From Dioszegia crocea (lineage: Eukaryota > Basidiomycota > Tremellomycetes > Tremellales > Bulleribasidiaceae), in the NCBI GenBank assembly GCA_001600615.1, contig BCKK01000004.1:1537316-1601315 (forward strand): 64,000 bases of DNA, read 5' to 3'. Made by a program: the position numbers and the translations under genes. Below the pieces are notes generated by a model that was not told where the DNA came from, did not search any database, and worked only from the letters and a program-made list of their open reading frames with translations. Positions 10,064-22,237 of this stretch are shown piece by piece. Numbering within the stretch: the first letter of the stretch is position 1; every line of letters starts with the position of its first letter.

Positions 10064-13000
10064 ATGGCGAGGAAGAACGAGCACGCCTCGTTTGAGGATT
10101 ACACACACGATTTACGATCAGAATTGAGATCTTGGGGCAAGCAAGAATTGGGTGGATTGGAGGCTGTCATCCAGGGCAATGGGTACATGTGGATGCAGGG
10201 GTATCTGCAGAACATCCTAGAGAATACAGCTTCGGGATCGAGGTATGTCTCCTAATAAATCCGAATGCTCTCAATCTTGCCAAAGCCGCCTCAGAAGCTG
10301 ACGTCAACTCAGGCTACCAATTACCGAATTGCTCAAAACACCTTCTCGACATACAGCAAAGAAGACTCGTACAGTTACTACAGCCGCTAAAGACCGTACT
10401 GCCAAAGTCAACCTTGCGAATTCCAAACTTCTAGGTAGCCCTATTGCTAAATCAACAACTGTGAGTGTGACTGTTGATACTTCTCATCCCGTGTTGATCC
10501 TGACGTTATAGTCTCGCCCACCACTATCACCCCTTGGTGGCCGCAGTCTCAACTCGGCATCAGCTCCCTCATTCCAATTGTCACCCGCCAAGAGTCCAGC
10601 TGGGAAGTCCGCCCCTCCAGCGGTCGGCAAGGCGGATAAGGGGAAGGGCAAGGCGGTGGCTAAGAAGGGCAAGGCGAAGAAGAACCCAGATGGGGAGAAT
10701 GTGACGCCGGACGAAACGTCTCGCAGTGCTACCTCTGCCCAGACGTCTGCTTCAGCTCGCAGCGATGGCATGCTGGGTGGCAAATCCCTCGCACCCAGTC
10801 GGCAAGCTTCCCCCGCCCCTACTCCCCCTCGACCACCGAGATCACCCGAACGCGCACCCCCACCGGCATCAGTTCCTCTCGCTTCACAAGCACAGACCGA
10901 GGTGACAGACGACACCATGATGGAGGAAGCCGCGGAAGTGGCACCTGAACCGGAAGCGGGGCTCCGAGAGGAGGAGGACAACAATGAAGGCGACATGGAA
11001 GTCATCATCGAGCAGCCAGCTCCCATACTGGCCTCTGCACCTTCTCGCCCCCGCACCGTCGATCTCTCCATCATTGCCGAAGCGGAGGAAGACCGTACAT
11101 CAATCACAATCCCCATCCCTACCGATGTCGGTCCTGCTCCCCTCCCTGTCGACTACTCCACAGTCGAGAAAGCGGAAGCTACCAGTGCTCCCGCTCAAGC
11201 GGAACTCCCGACTGAAGTCCCCACTGCCGGTGCAGACCACTCCATCCCCTCATCATCCCTTACCACTTCTCAGCCCGCTCCTCCTCTCCCGTCCCGCCAA
11301 GTCCGCTCATCATGGCTCAGTAAAGCCCTCGCAACCGGAACGAATCCCGGCGCTGCCGGCGCTCCAGGCCCAACCGGTCCTCATCGCGTATCGGAGAATA
11401 CCAACCGAGCCTCTCTCGTCGGCGGTCCAACCGTGCGCCTTTCCACGACCGACTACCCTGCCATGCGCAAAAGTCTCGTGCAGCCCGGTATGCTGGCCAA
11501 GCGCAAGTCTGGCGAAGGGATATGGGATGAGGAGGAAGAGGAAGATAAGGAGGCGGATAAGCGACCCGAGAAGATTGCTCGAGTAGAGTCGGAATATCTC
11601 CCCCTGGCTTCTAATCCGGATGCACTACCCAAACCCCTCACCACTACCACATTCACTCCTGCCGAACCCGTCATTGCTGCCCCCAAACCCATCTTCGACA
11701 GACAACACTCCCAAGAGTCATTCTCCCGACCTGCAACCACTGCTCCTCCCCGCTCTGCTGCACCTCCCTCATCCAGCGTCGACAGGGTTAACAAGGCTCT
11801 CGACGACATGCGAGAACGTCAGCAAGCCAAAGATGCCGCGAAGCAGAAAGCGGCGCTTTCAGTCTCTATCGCTGCCCCAGTCTCTGCACCTGCTCGATCG
11901 ACTGGTACAGGCGCCGGGTTCTTGTATGGTCTGGGGACGTCACTTGGACGTAGTTTGGGTTTGGGCGTCGGTACCGCTCGGGATCCTGAAGAAGAGGCTA
12001 AGCGGGCTCAGCAGGACAAGGAGGAAGAAGAGGAAGTTCGGCGGAAAGCCAAGGAGGATCTGAGCGTCATTATGCGGAAGATGGAGCAGCCTGAGATGGA
12101 TGATGAGGAGCCAGAAGAGGAAGAGGAGGAAGATATGGACGTGGAGGAAGAGGCCGACCCGGCACGCCCGACCTTCCAATTAGGGGATGAAGAGGAGGAT
12201 GAGCTGGATACGGATGAAGAGGCGGAAGTCAATGAGTCAATTGAGATTGACGAGGTTACCTCTTTACTCGGCTCACCTATCCGACCGACAACTATCTCGA
12301 TTCCGGAATCCCTCCCATCTGTCCCCGTCCGAAACACCGGCACTCCCTCTCGCCTACTCCGCAATGCTGTCCAGTCCACCACTCCCCAAGGTACACCGCC
12401 ACGATCCCACCCCGTCGCTACCGCCGTAGCAGGCTCTCAACGGATATTGCGATCATCACCGGCTACGGTCCACCCTCCAACTCGAGCTCCTCGCCAGCTG
12501 GACGGAACGGTCGCATCGTCCAGTACAGTCATGGCGGACCGGATCAAAATGTTCAACGGAACTTCGCAGACGTCTACCGCTTCTGCCCAGAACTCAAAAC
12601 CCCCCTTCCTATTCTCTCCCACTAAAGGCGGCGCCAAGAAGTCTGATGCGATCGAGGTTGACTTTGAGTCCCCTCAACAGCCAAAGGCCAAGTCGAACGC
12701 TAGGCAGCCTGTCTCGCCGGATACGGCGGAAGAAGAAGAGGAAGCGGAGGATGAGGATGAAGAGATGGCGCCAAGGCCAGCCAGCACGATGAGTCGGACG
12801 ACTTCTTCGGCATCACTCGCTACTAGTCTCTTTGGGCAGGCATCCACGATGGCGAACAAGGCACTGGGTGTCAAGCCTACAGTGGGGTCGGTCAAGTCTG
12901 TGCAGCTTGCAGGGTCGGCGTACAAGAAGGTGAGTTTCCACTTCAAGTGAAATGCTTAATGCTGACTTGAGCAGGATCTAGCTGCGTCAGAAAGACGCGC

Positions 13001-14115
13001 TCAAGTCAAGGAGCAGCGAATCAAGAATATCGCGGACCGTAAGGCGGAGGAAGAGAAGAAGCAGAAGGAGCGCGAAGTGGAAGAGAAGCGATTGAAGCAG
13101 GTTGAGCTTGAACGTCGGCGGAAAGAGGCGGAAGAGCGCCGGGTGCAGATCTCAAAAGCGAAAGCTGAGAAGGCCGAGAAGGAGCGTAAAGAGCGTGAAG
13201 CAGTAGAGAAGGCTGAGGTGAGTTTCTGATAGCATGGAGATACGGGGCCAAAGCTGATGATTGCAGGCCGAAGCGGAGGCGCTACGGAAGCACAAACTCG
13301 CTAGCAGCCAAAACCGACCTGTTCCTATGCAGCCCGCCAAACGGGTCATATCCGCCAGCTCGTCCAGCACCAATATCCTCTTGGCGAAGATGAAGGAGCC
13401 CGTCAAATTGACAAAGTCTACCGCTGGTAACGGCTCTACACACGGCGGCTCGAAACTTGTCCCTTCGACATTCAGGACTGCGCCCATTCCCCCTGAAACT
13501 CCCGTCAACCAAATGTCCCACACTACGTCTATCCGGCTCGTCGGACAATCCTCCCAATCCCAAATGCACCAGCAGACCACTGTCGTTCAGGGTCAGGCTG
13601 AGCGTAAGCCTCTCGGACCGCCCACCCGACCTTCAGCCATCCGGGCCTCGAATCAGGCACAGGCGATCCGTCAGTCTGCGGCTGTCGCATCTCAGCATCA
13701 GGTCAATCACCCTTCTTCATCCGGCATGCCATCCCATACTTTGACACAATCGAGACTTGCTCTTCAATCTCAACTTGAGGCAGAGGCGTCAGAGGATATT
13801 GTCCTTCCTGATATCGCCTCCGAGTACTCGGATTCAGGAGACGAGACGGACGATTCGCCAGCGTTCAAGCGACCTCAATGGGCTGAAAGTCCCGAATTGC
13901 GCGCGGCGCTTGCTGCGCAGGCTAGCAAGAATCCGGATGAGCTCTTTGGGCCTATTCGGCCATTGTTGATGGATGAGCTCTTCAAGGCGCAGGCTAAGAA
14001 TAAGTTTAGGAGCCGGACGAGTTCGGGGAATTGGCAGAGGGATGGGTTGAAGAAGGAGGAGGAAGAGGAGTATGCGCGGAGAATGGGGTTCACGAGTGGG
14101 ACGGGGAAGTGGTAG
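10064..14115 (+). CDS. SLI15: INCENP/Sli15/Pic1-type chromosomal passenger protein (1278 aa)
   Basis: Five exons (10064-10242, 10313-10460, 10512-12929, 12975-13217, 13267-14115) give 1278 aa. The C-terminus has the Aurora-binding IN-box (about residues 1173-1235): YSDSGDE, then WAESPELRAAL and NPDELFGPIRPLLMDELF. It is followed by RTSSGNW, matching the Thr-Ser-Ser motif that Aurora phosphorylates in INCENP. Exon 4 (residues 916-996) is an unbroken Lys/Glu/Arg helix like the single alpha-helix/coiled coil of INCENP. The middle is Pro/Ser-rich with acidic runs. INCENP scaffolds Aurora B, survivin and borealin. It is longer than most fungal homologues. The first exon should contain the centromere-targeting N-terminus. 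Confidence 0.9.
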
Positions 14116-14795
14116 AGGCGGTGTAAGCTTGCATTGAAGGTCAGGTGTCGGGAGAATTTGCCCCGGGCTGGGGCGGAGGCTTATGGGAGGGCGGTGTACG
14201 GGGTTGCATTGGACGGACTTCATGATGTTTGGTGTAGCTGCTTCTTATGTTCTTGATACTGTTCTGCCTTTTACTGCATATTACCATAACTACATAAGCA
14301 TACCCCTGGATTTACTCTGCATAAGCTAGATACGATGATCAGCAAAGACAGAGTGAGAGAAGTGCAATGGGCTGAGGTGAATGTGCCACATTCGGATCTA
14401 CCCGGAAATACCAGAGGTGCAGATCTGGAACCAAACAAACCCGAGCGCTGTTGTCTTATCGGGTGGGTTAAGTATTCTATTAATGCTCCGTAGTGTTTAT
14501 TGACACGCTTGCTTGCTCGGTACCCAGCTTACCCAGCATGTCAAGAATATGTACGCTGCTTGGACAGTACAGTGTGAAATGAGGTGGAACTTGTTGGGTT
14601 AGTACTTCATCTGACCATCATACTCATTCCAGTCCTCTTCACTCATTCCTTGTTCCCCGCTGCTTCGTTTAAACAGAACAGCAGGTACCTCTTCGACCTA
14701 ACTCTCATTCGCTCCATCCTCATCATCGCCCTCTTGCCTTCCCAGTTCCCATCTGCCGCATTTCCCCCTAACCTCAACACATCCCATAAGCTATC
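14116..14795. other. Intergenic spacer
   Basis: 680 bp with the 3' flank of the INCENP gene and a C/T-rich stretch (14590-14790) typical of fungal promoters just before the next gene. No gene seen. Confidence 0.5.
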
Positions 14796-15781
14796 ATGTC
14801 CAACCCTGACTCGCGTGATCTCGGCTTCTTTGAGCAAAATGGCAGTGAGTTCATCAGGCCCATCTGCAGATATCCAAGCCTGTTCTACGACCCTAGTACA
14901 CTCCCTCGGTACTAGCTCCAACTTCCCTTGTATCTGCAACTCAGACATACGGCCCAGACTCCCAGACCAAAGCTGACATTCCAGAAATTGTATTCCCCAT
15001 CCTCGGCATTCTAGCCTTCATAGTCCTCGTAGGCGGAGGCTATGCCATCTGGCGCGGTCCTCAACGCGCCTTCCTCCCTGCCTGCCTCACCCGCCGACTT
15101 CGCCGCAATATCGTAGACGACGAGTCATCCGATATGACCAACGAGAAGCGTATTCCGCGTCGCGTTGAGACTGGACGTCGGGCTATAGTCGGGACTGGTG
15201 GGCCAAGGGTCAGCAGTGCGGATGAGTTCAAGCGGGAGGTTGTCGCTTCGCTCTATGGTGGTCAGGCGCCGGGGGTGAGGGCGGAGCAAGGGCAGGGTCA
15301 GATGGAGTGGGTCAATCAAGGTGGTGAAGATCAGGGGCAAGTGAGAGGTGGTAATTTGTGGGGGAACGAAACTATGGCTGGCAATCGCACAGTCATCACC
15401 CGTACTTCTTTCGATGAAGGTGCTACACCGGCCTCTCACTTACCCCGCCGGCGATCATCTATCGGCTCCATCGGCCCACTCCCAGTCTTCGCGGACGGGT
15501 CGGTGTTGCCTCATTCCTCCGTCTATCCCTCTCTTCCTCCTACCGCCGCCACTGGTCCCCCTCGGCACGCTCAACCCGCTCGACGATCCTCGTATGTGCC
15601 TGAGCAACATGTCGGTACTCCGACTCAGGCATACACCGGTCGACGGATCTCCAATGCGCCCGAGCAGTATTCCACGGGGCCGAGGAGGGACAAAAGGGCG
15701 TCTCGAGCGCCTCATAAGCCTCTCAACAAGCCGGCGTACGTCAGTAGTATGAAGGACGGGCAGGAGTCGGACGTGTGGTAG
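14796..15781 (+). CDS. Single-pass membrane protein with long basic Ser/Pro-rich tail (304 aa)
   Basis: Two exons, 14796-14844 and 14916-15781, give 304 aa. The N-terminus MSNPDSRDLGFFEQNG and ~30 polar residues precede one strong helix, EIVFPILGILAFIVLVGGGYAIW, then Arg-rich RGPQRA and a ~215-residue disordered tail with RRXSS-type motifs (RRRSSIGS, ARRSSY, GRRISN) that look like basophilic kinase sites. An alternative start at 14839 (ATGGCA, splicing to 14895) fits the same frame; I prefer the first ATG. The architecture, short ectodomain, helix and long tail, resembles the OPY2-like gene at 40.7 kb but without its cysteines. No family recognised. Confidence 0.6.
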
Positions 15782-17480
15782 AGGGTTGGTCCGGGGTGCG
15801 GCGTGAGGCGGGTCAGAGTGATACGAGCGTCATGGGAAGAGGTCAGAAGCGGAAGGAAAGAGGATGATAGGGAAGCTTGTAGGCCAGTTGTACCGTTCTC
15901 AGCCGGGATAATCAGGACAATTTCATAGGCATCATATATAAGGGATCAAAGATGGATGCGATGCTTTTCAACGCACTACCACTGCCATCAGTATCTTACA
16001 TATGTGCTAGAGGTCGTATGGCCTTTGAGCACTTCTGTCCACATCGGACGCAGAAATTCTGGGCTGAGAGTCTACTGAAACACCCAACGGCGGCGTCATG
16101 TCCACACATCATGATTTACTCGAACGCATTATCACTATTTGCTATGCATTTACATCCACACTGCCTCGGATTTGCCTCGGATTTATGGTATGCATCACAC
16201 CCCGAGAGCTTCCGATGCATACAAGTGGACATCACGCAAAAGTCGCTGGCTTGGCCATGGGATCTTTTCGAATCTGCAGCAAGCTAAAGCCGGCTCCTGG
16301 CTTGGAGAGCTTGGCATGGTTGGAAGATCCTGAAACAGCCACTTTCAGTAAGCTCCGTCTGAGCAGCGGCTGAGTTTGATTGGTCTTCCCGCCGTGCTTC
16401 AACGGACAAAGATAGAGTCTCATAGAGAGTCTTGGACGAGATTGTGCATGCCGACTCCCGCCCACCCACCTGCATGGTTGCCCCACTTTTCAGACTGTGG
16501 AGGAGAACGCGGGGTGTTTGCGGCCGCGGTACGGCCGTCGTCGGCGCCTGAATCTGAAACACTGTGACCATTTTCGAATTTGTGACCTGTCGTTTCGGGA
16601 TGCGCTTCCGGCCGTCTCTAGCCGTTGTGACATTGTGTCACAGCTGTGGCGAATTTCATATCAGACCCCGCTTGCGAGCTGGTCCAGACCACAACTGGGA
16701 CGCTGCTGGTGGATCCGCTCTTGGCGACGATACCAGCATCGGTGTGATACATGCATGCAAGTTGTTGCTGCCACGGCCGTTGTTGCGATGAGATGCATAT
16801 AAAGGTCCGAGAGGCAACGACGGTTGCAAGGGGCTGTGTGTTTGAAGTTACCCCCCCTTTACAATCATTAGCTTGAGTTGCTTACGATCATCGGAGACCG
16901 AGCCGAGACCGGAAATAGTTTGGGATTAGAAGGCAGGATTGCCCGATCTGGTGTTTATCCCAATATTACCATAAATAGTAAGTCCCTGAATTGAAGTTTA
17001 CGTCTCTCTGTGCCCTGACTCCCTCTGCTCTTGCCCGTCTGTTGGACTTTGCATCCATCCCTCCTCCAATCAAATCCCTAGATCGTAAGGGCCACATTTA
17101 TAACCCCGTTCCGCCCACCCACTTGCCAACCCAAACTTCCCTCCCCCTCTCCCGCACTTCCTCTCTCTCTTTCATCTCTCCATCAACCTCCTCTACTCTC
17201 ATACATACACCCCCCTCCCCCTCTCCCATCTTTCAGTCTCTTTGCTGAGCGGTGATCTGCACACTCTTACGTGCGCAGGTCCAGCAAATCCGAGACCCCA
17301 ACTTCCCCCCCTTTTTTTCCACCCCAAACAAACAAACCCCCTTTCCCCCTTTTTCAAGGTTGATAAGCCCGCTTAAGCACCCACTCATCCCCGCTTAGCA
17401 CTGGGTAGCGGCTCGCCTCTTTACTCTTTCCCCAACCCCTTCCGCCATTCTCCCACCCACATATACAACAATATACAAAC
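15782..17480. promoter_or_regulatory. Long intergenic region upstream of PMA1
   Basis: 1.7 kb with no supported gene on either strand. A TATA-like TATAAAG lies at about 16798. From 17100 to 17460 the plus strand is strongly pyrimidine-rich, as in highly expressed fungal promoters and leaders. A possible 5' UTR intron acceptor (GTGCGCAG, about 17272-17279) cannot be confirmed. Confidence 0.5.
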
Positions 17481-20400
17481 ATGTCTGAAAGTGAGAAAGT
17501 AGGGGGTGTCGAGTAAGTTTGGCTCCATTGGTCCGATCGATCTTTGCGCACGAGCACCTGCTGACTTGCCAGCCCCGCGCAGAAGGTTGCTGGCGATGCT
17601 CCCGTTGCTGCTGCTCCCGCCGAAGGTCAGTGGTCTTTTGCTCATTCCTGATTGGTCGTCAAGGTGGAGCCCGGGCTGACAACAACAGTCCGTGCTAAGA
17701 GAGAGTACAAGGACATGGAGGAGAAGCCCGAGGGTGACAAGCACGCCCGTGTCGACATGAAGACTGTGAGTGACTTTCCGGACTCCCGCCGGGATTGCCG
17801 CTGATAGCCAGATCCAATTCACCGCTACCGACCTTTACGACAAGGACAAGGTCGATATCGAGCACGTTGTCATGGAGGAGGTCTTCCAGCTCCTTCAATG
17901 TACCGACGAGGGTCTTACTGATGCCGAGGCCACCAACCGTGTCGGTATCTTCGGTCCCAACAAGCTCGAGGAGAAGAAGGAGAAGTGAGCTTTCTCCCTT
18001 GTTTACCTCCGAGGCCGTGCTGACCCACAGCGTCCTTCTCCAGTTCTTGTCCTTCATGTGGAACCCTCTATCCTGGGTCATGGAAGGTGCCGCCATTGTC
18101 GCCATTGCCCTCGCCAACGGTGAAGGCGAGCCACCAGATTGGTACGATTTCGTCGGTATTGTCCTTCTGCTCTTGGTCAACTCCACTATCGGTTTCGTCG
18201 AGGAGCGTAACGCTGGTAACGCCGTCAAGGCCCTTATGGAGTCCCTGGCCCCCAAGGCCCGTGTCAAGCGAGGCGGTGCCTGGAGGGAGATCGACTCTGC
18301 CGATCTCGTTCCCGGAGACGTTGTTGCCTTCAAGCACGGTGATATCTGCCCCGCCGATTGTCGTTTGGTTGACGCCGTTGATGTCTCGTAAGTTTTTTGC
18401 TTCGCCTTCGGAGGACTGGGCTAATCCCGCAGAATGGACCAGGCCGCTCTTACCGGTGAATCCCTCCCCCAAGGCAAGAAGCTCGGTGACGAGTGTTTCT
18501 CTGGTTCCACCTGTAAACAGGGTGAGGCCGAGGGTCTCGTCATCTCCACCGGTCCCAACACCTTCTTCGGTCGAGCTGCCACCCTCGTCGGTCAGGACAA
18601 CGACCAGACCGGACACTTGCAGATGGTCCTTGCCCAGATCGGGTCCTTCTGCCTTGTCTCCATCGGTACCTTCATCCTCCTCGAGCTCGTCGTCCTCTAC
18701 GCCGACTTCCGATACTCCTACCGTCGTGGTCTTAACAACATCCTTGTCCTCCTCATTGGTGGTATCCCCATTGCCATGCCCACTGTCCTCTCCGTCACCC
18801 TCGCTGTCGGTGCCCAGCAGCTCGCCAAGCACAAGGCTATCGTCACCCGTATCACTGCCATCGAGGAGTTGGCCGGTGTCACTATCCTCTGTTCCGACAA
18901 GACGGGTACCCTCACCACCAACAAGCTCACCATTGACAAGGAGAACGTCAAGTGCTACTCCAAGTGGGACGTTGAGGGTGTCTGCCTCCTCGCGGCCTAC
19001 GCTTCCCGAGTCGAGAACCAGGATGCCATCGATGGTTGTGTCGTTGGCACATTGAGCGACCCCAAGCTTGCCCGTGCCAACATTGACCTCCTCGAATTCA
19101 AACCCTTTAATCCCGTCGACAAGCGTACCGAGATCACCTATCGAGACCACGCGGACGGTGGCAAGCTCAAGCGTGCCACCAAGGGTATGACTGGTATCAT
19201 CATTGACCTCTGCTCCCGCGACAAGACCTCCGAGATGGAGGACCAGCTCGAGAACGACGTCGAGGAGTTCGCCCGCCGAGGTCTTCGTGCTCTCGCTGTA
19301 GCTCACGAAGACGTCATGGGTGACTCTGCCGATGCCGAGGGTAACGGATTCGAACTCGTCGGTCTCCTTTCCATCTTTGACCCCCCTCGTTCGGACACCA
19401 AGCAGACCATCGACGACGCCATGGCTCTCGGTGTCAAGGTCAAGATGGTTACCGGTGATCAGCTCGCTATTGCCAAGGAAACCGGTCGTCGTCTTGGTCT
19501 CGGTGACCACATGTACCCCGCCAAGGTGCTCAAGGAGGGACCTCCCCCAGGTGGCAAGCACTTGACCCTCGACGAGATGATCATGGACGCCGACGGTTTC
19601 GCTGGTGTCTTCCCCGAGCACAAGTTTGAAATCGTCAAGCGTATCCAGGGTCTCGGTCACTTGTGCGCCATGACTGGTGACGGTGCCAACGACGCTCCCG
19701 CTCTCTCCCGTGCCAACGTCGGTATCGCCGTCGAAGGTGCCACCGATGCCGCCCGAGGTGCCGCCGATATCGTCTTGACCGAGCCTGGACTTTCCACCAT
19801 TGTCCACGCCATCCACGGTTCCCGAGTCATCTTCCAGCGTATGCGTAACTACGCCGTCTACGCTTGCGCCGTCACCATCCGTATCGTCGTCTGCTTTGCC
19901 ATCATGGCCTTCGTTTGGGAGTTCGATTTCCCCGCCTTCATGGTCTTGATCATTGCTGTCCTCAATGACGGTACCATCATGACCCTGTCGGTTGACCGAG
20001 TCTTGCCCTCCTCCACTCCTGACTCTTGGGACCTCGCTGAGGTGTTCGCCTACGGTATCGGCTACGGTCTCTACCTCACTGCCTCCACCATCTCCCTCTT
20101 CGCTGTCATGCGTCACACCACCTTCTTCGAGAGCCGATTCGGTGTCGAGCCCTTGGCTAAGGGTGACGATGTCAACGACTACGCCGGTCACATGGTTATC
20201 TACCTCCAGGTTGCCATCATCTCCCAAGCTTTGATCTTCGTCACTCGATCGCACGGTCCCTCATGGACTGAGCGACCCTCCACCGCTCTCATGGTCGCCT
20301 TCTGTATCGCCCAGGTCATCTCCTCCATCATTGCCGCTTACGGTAACTGGTGGTTCACCTGGGTCCGAGGTGTCCAGGGTGGATGGATCGGTATCGTCTG

Positions 20401-20825
20401 GGTTTGGAAGTGAGTCTTGTCTTTTACCATCCTAGTCTAGTGCTAACTTTACAGCATCATCTGGTACTTCCCCCTCGACTTGGTCAAGCTCGCCCTCAAG
20501 CGAACCATCATTGCCTACCTCCAGAAGCGCAAGGCCAACCTCGTTGCTGCTGCCCCTGCCATCGACGCCTCCCCCGAGGCCCGTCTGTCCAGGACCGCAT
20601 CCCGCCACGAGTCCTTGTACTCCAACCGAACCTCCTTCCTCGGCCGAGCTGCCAACAGGCTCAAGGGCGGTGCCAAGGTCTCGATGTCCAAGAACGAGCT
20701 CTCCAGGTTAGTTCTTTGTTTCCCCGTTTACGAGCGTTCGGACTACAGCTAACTCATTCAGGTTCTCGTCCATCCAGGCCCAGCAATCCGGCGCTGCTCT
20801 CCAGCGAGCTTCGTCGCGAGTGTAA
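17481..20825 (+). CDS. PMA1: Plasma-membrane H+-transporting P-type ATPase
   Basis: Eight exons (17481-17512, 17573-17625, 17689-17765, 17812-17984, 18031-18387, 18433-20409, 20455-20706, 20762-20825) give 994 aa. P3A ATPase motifs in order: LTGES actuator motif, CSDKTGTLT with phosphorylated Asp386, [14 protein letters not shown], and [12 protein letters not shown]. The M6 region reads [20 protein letters not shown] with Asp743, close to plant AHA pumps rather than the yeast Pma1 M6. The C-terminal tail (from about residue 890) is Arg/Ser-rich and differs from both the plant and the yeast autoinhibitory ends. The enzyme exports protons and sets membrane potential and cytosolic pH. Very strong C/G-ending codon bias indicates high expression. 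Confidence 0.95.
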
Positions 20826-22237
20826 TCGGTTCTCGGCTTCACCAACCCCTACCAGTTCCCACCTAAATCCTTCCATCCTCTTCTCCCTTCCCTACTGGTA
20901 TCCCATCTCCCATATCCTTGAATCTCCTCCCGCTACATTCTCATTTCCTTTTGTATCTCAGCAAGCAGAAATTACCGCCTAGTTTTACACAACCCATAGA
21001 AACATCTATAAAGCTCCCTCACCCTCTCCTGCCCCTGCATTTACCATACTCTACCTAATTACTTTATTCTATGAAGGGGGTTTCGTTCTTGACCGTCCTG
21101 CGCGGGAGATGGGTGAAGAGATTTTTCTAGCTCGTACGGCGATCGTGGCGGTTCTTCTCTTTTGCATGCAGCGGGTGAAGCAGATTGTACATGTGCACTT
21201 TCAAGTTGTGTGCTTGAACAGCGATGACACTGAGCAGGCCAAAATAAATGATTGATGATCGATTAATCTGTCTCAATCATGTAACAACGTCTACCTGACA
21301 GAGCCCTGCTGTAGATAGACAGCGCGCATACTCCCCTCTGACTTCCGCCACACCAACTGAGGACATCCCCAGCGATGTCACAAGTGAACGTACGAAGTTT
21401 TGGTTGGACGCGTAACTCGAGGCTGAAACTTGGCGGAAACTCAGAACATCATTTCGTCACATCTCAACATCTCCCATGGATCAACCATCTCTCTGTCTAC
21501 GCAGTCGCCGCTACGCATCCAATTCGTATACTCTTACTCAAATTATCACTCATAGCCCGAGCTATTTCTCTCAGATCAGGCGCAGCAGAGAGTGCGAACA
21601 TTACCAGTCGCGTTCGAGCTTCGGATCATTCGCCCCGCCTCAATCGCTCCCTCTTCCCTCTCTCCTCGGATAAATTACCTACACGGATGTATCGCTGGAT
21701 AGCCAGACATAAGGCCTTGCTAGGACAGTCTACTGGGAGGCGAATACGAAACCCATCAAACACAGAGGCGGCAGAGATGCATCAACCAGAACTCGGCTGA
21801 CGCGATCCCATCAAATCTTTGACATCGCCTGGATCGCTCATCAGATGCATGGATAAGGTACCTGTGCCCCAGATGCAGTTGTGGCGCGGTGTAAGGACTG
21901 CCAAGTAGGGAGGGGGAGATCAAAAGGGGGATGAGGGAGGGAAGGAGAGGGAAGGGGGTGGGGAGAAAAGGCACGGGCGCTCGGGCCCTCGCTCGGTTCA
22001 TGGCCTGACGCTGGAACTTCCTTCGCTCCCCAAATCCCCCCCCAAATCTTTCCTCTCTTCGTACTTCATCCTCCTCTTCTTACTCCACTCACTCATCTGA
22101 CTTACTCATAAATTATCTTCTACTCCGCTCTCGCCATATATCACAGTACGTTCCTCCTCCACTTCCCTCCTCCATCAGGCCTCCATCACATCTCAGCTGA
22201 CATATCATCAGCCACTATCCACATCAACTTCACCCAA
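20826..22237. other. Intergenic spacer
   Basis: 1.4 kb between two plus-strand genes. The left part is 3' flank of PMA1, the right part (22020-22237) is C/T-rich promoter. A 141-codon ORF at 21375-21800 has no splice context and no recognisable peptide; I do not call it. Confidence 0.5.

Noticed and set aside
15952..16802. Several overlapping 60-110-codon ORFs upstream of PMA1
   Set aside because: None has a plausible start context, splice partners or recognisable sequence; they overlap in several frames as expected by chance.
18068..20254. 728-codon open frame on the minus strand across the PMA1 exon
   Set aside because: It is the antisense of a highly biased coding sequence; lack of stops follows from C/G-ending codons on plus, and the peptide is a low-complexity Gly/Asp/Val/Thr product.
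21375..21800. 141-codon ORF between PMA1 and the nuclear-type gene
   Set aside because: No recognisable domain, no introns in a genome where nearly all genes have them, and codon use unlike neighbours.
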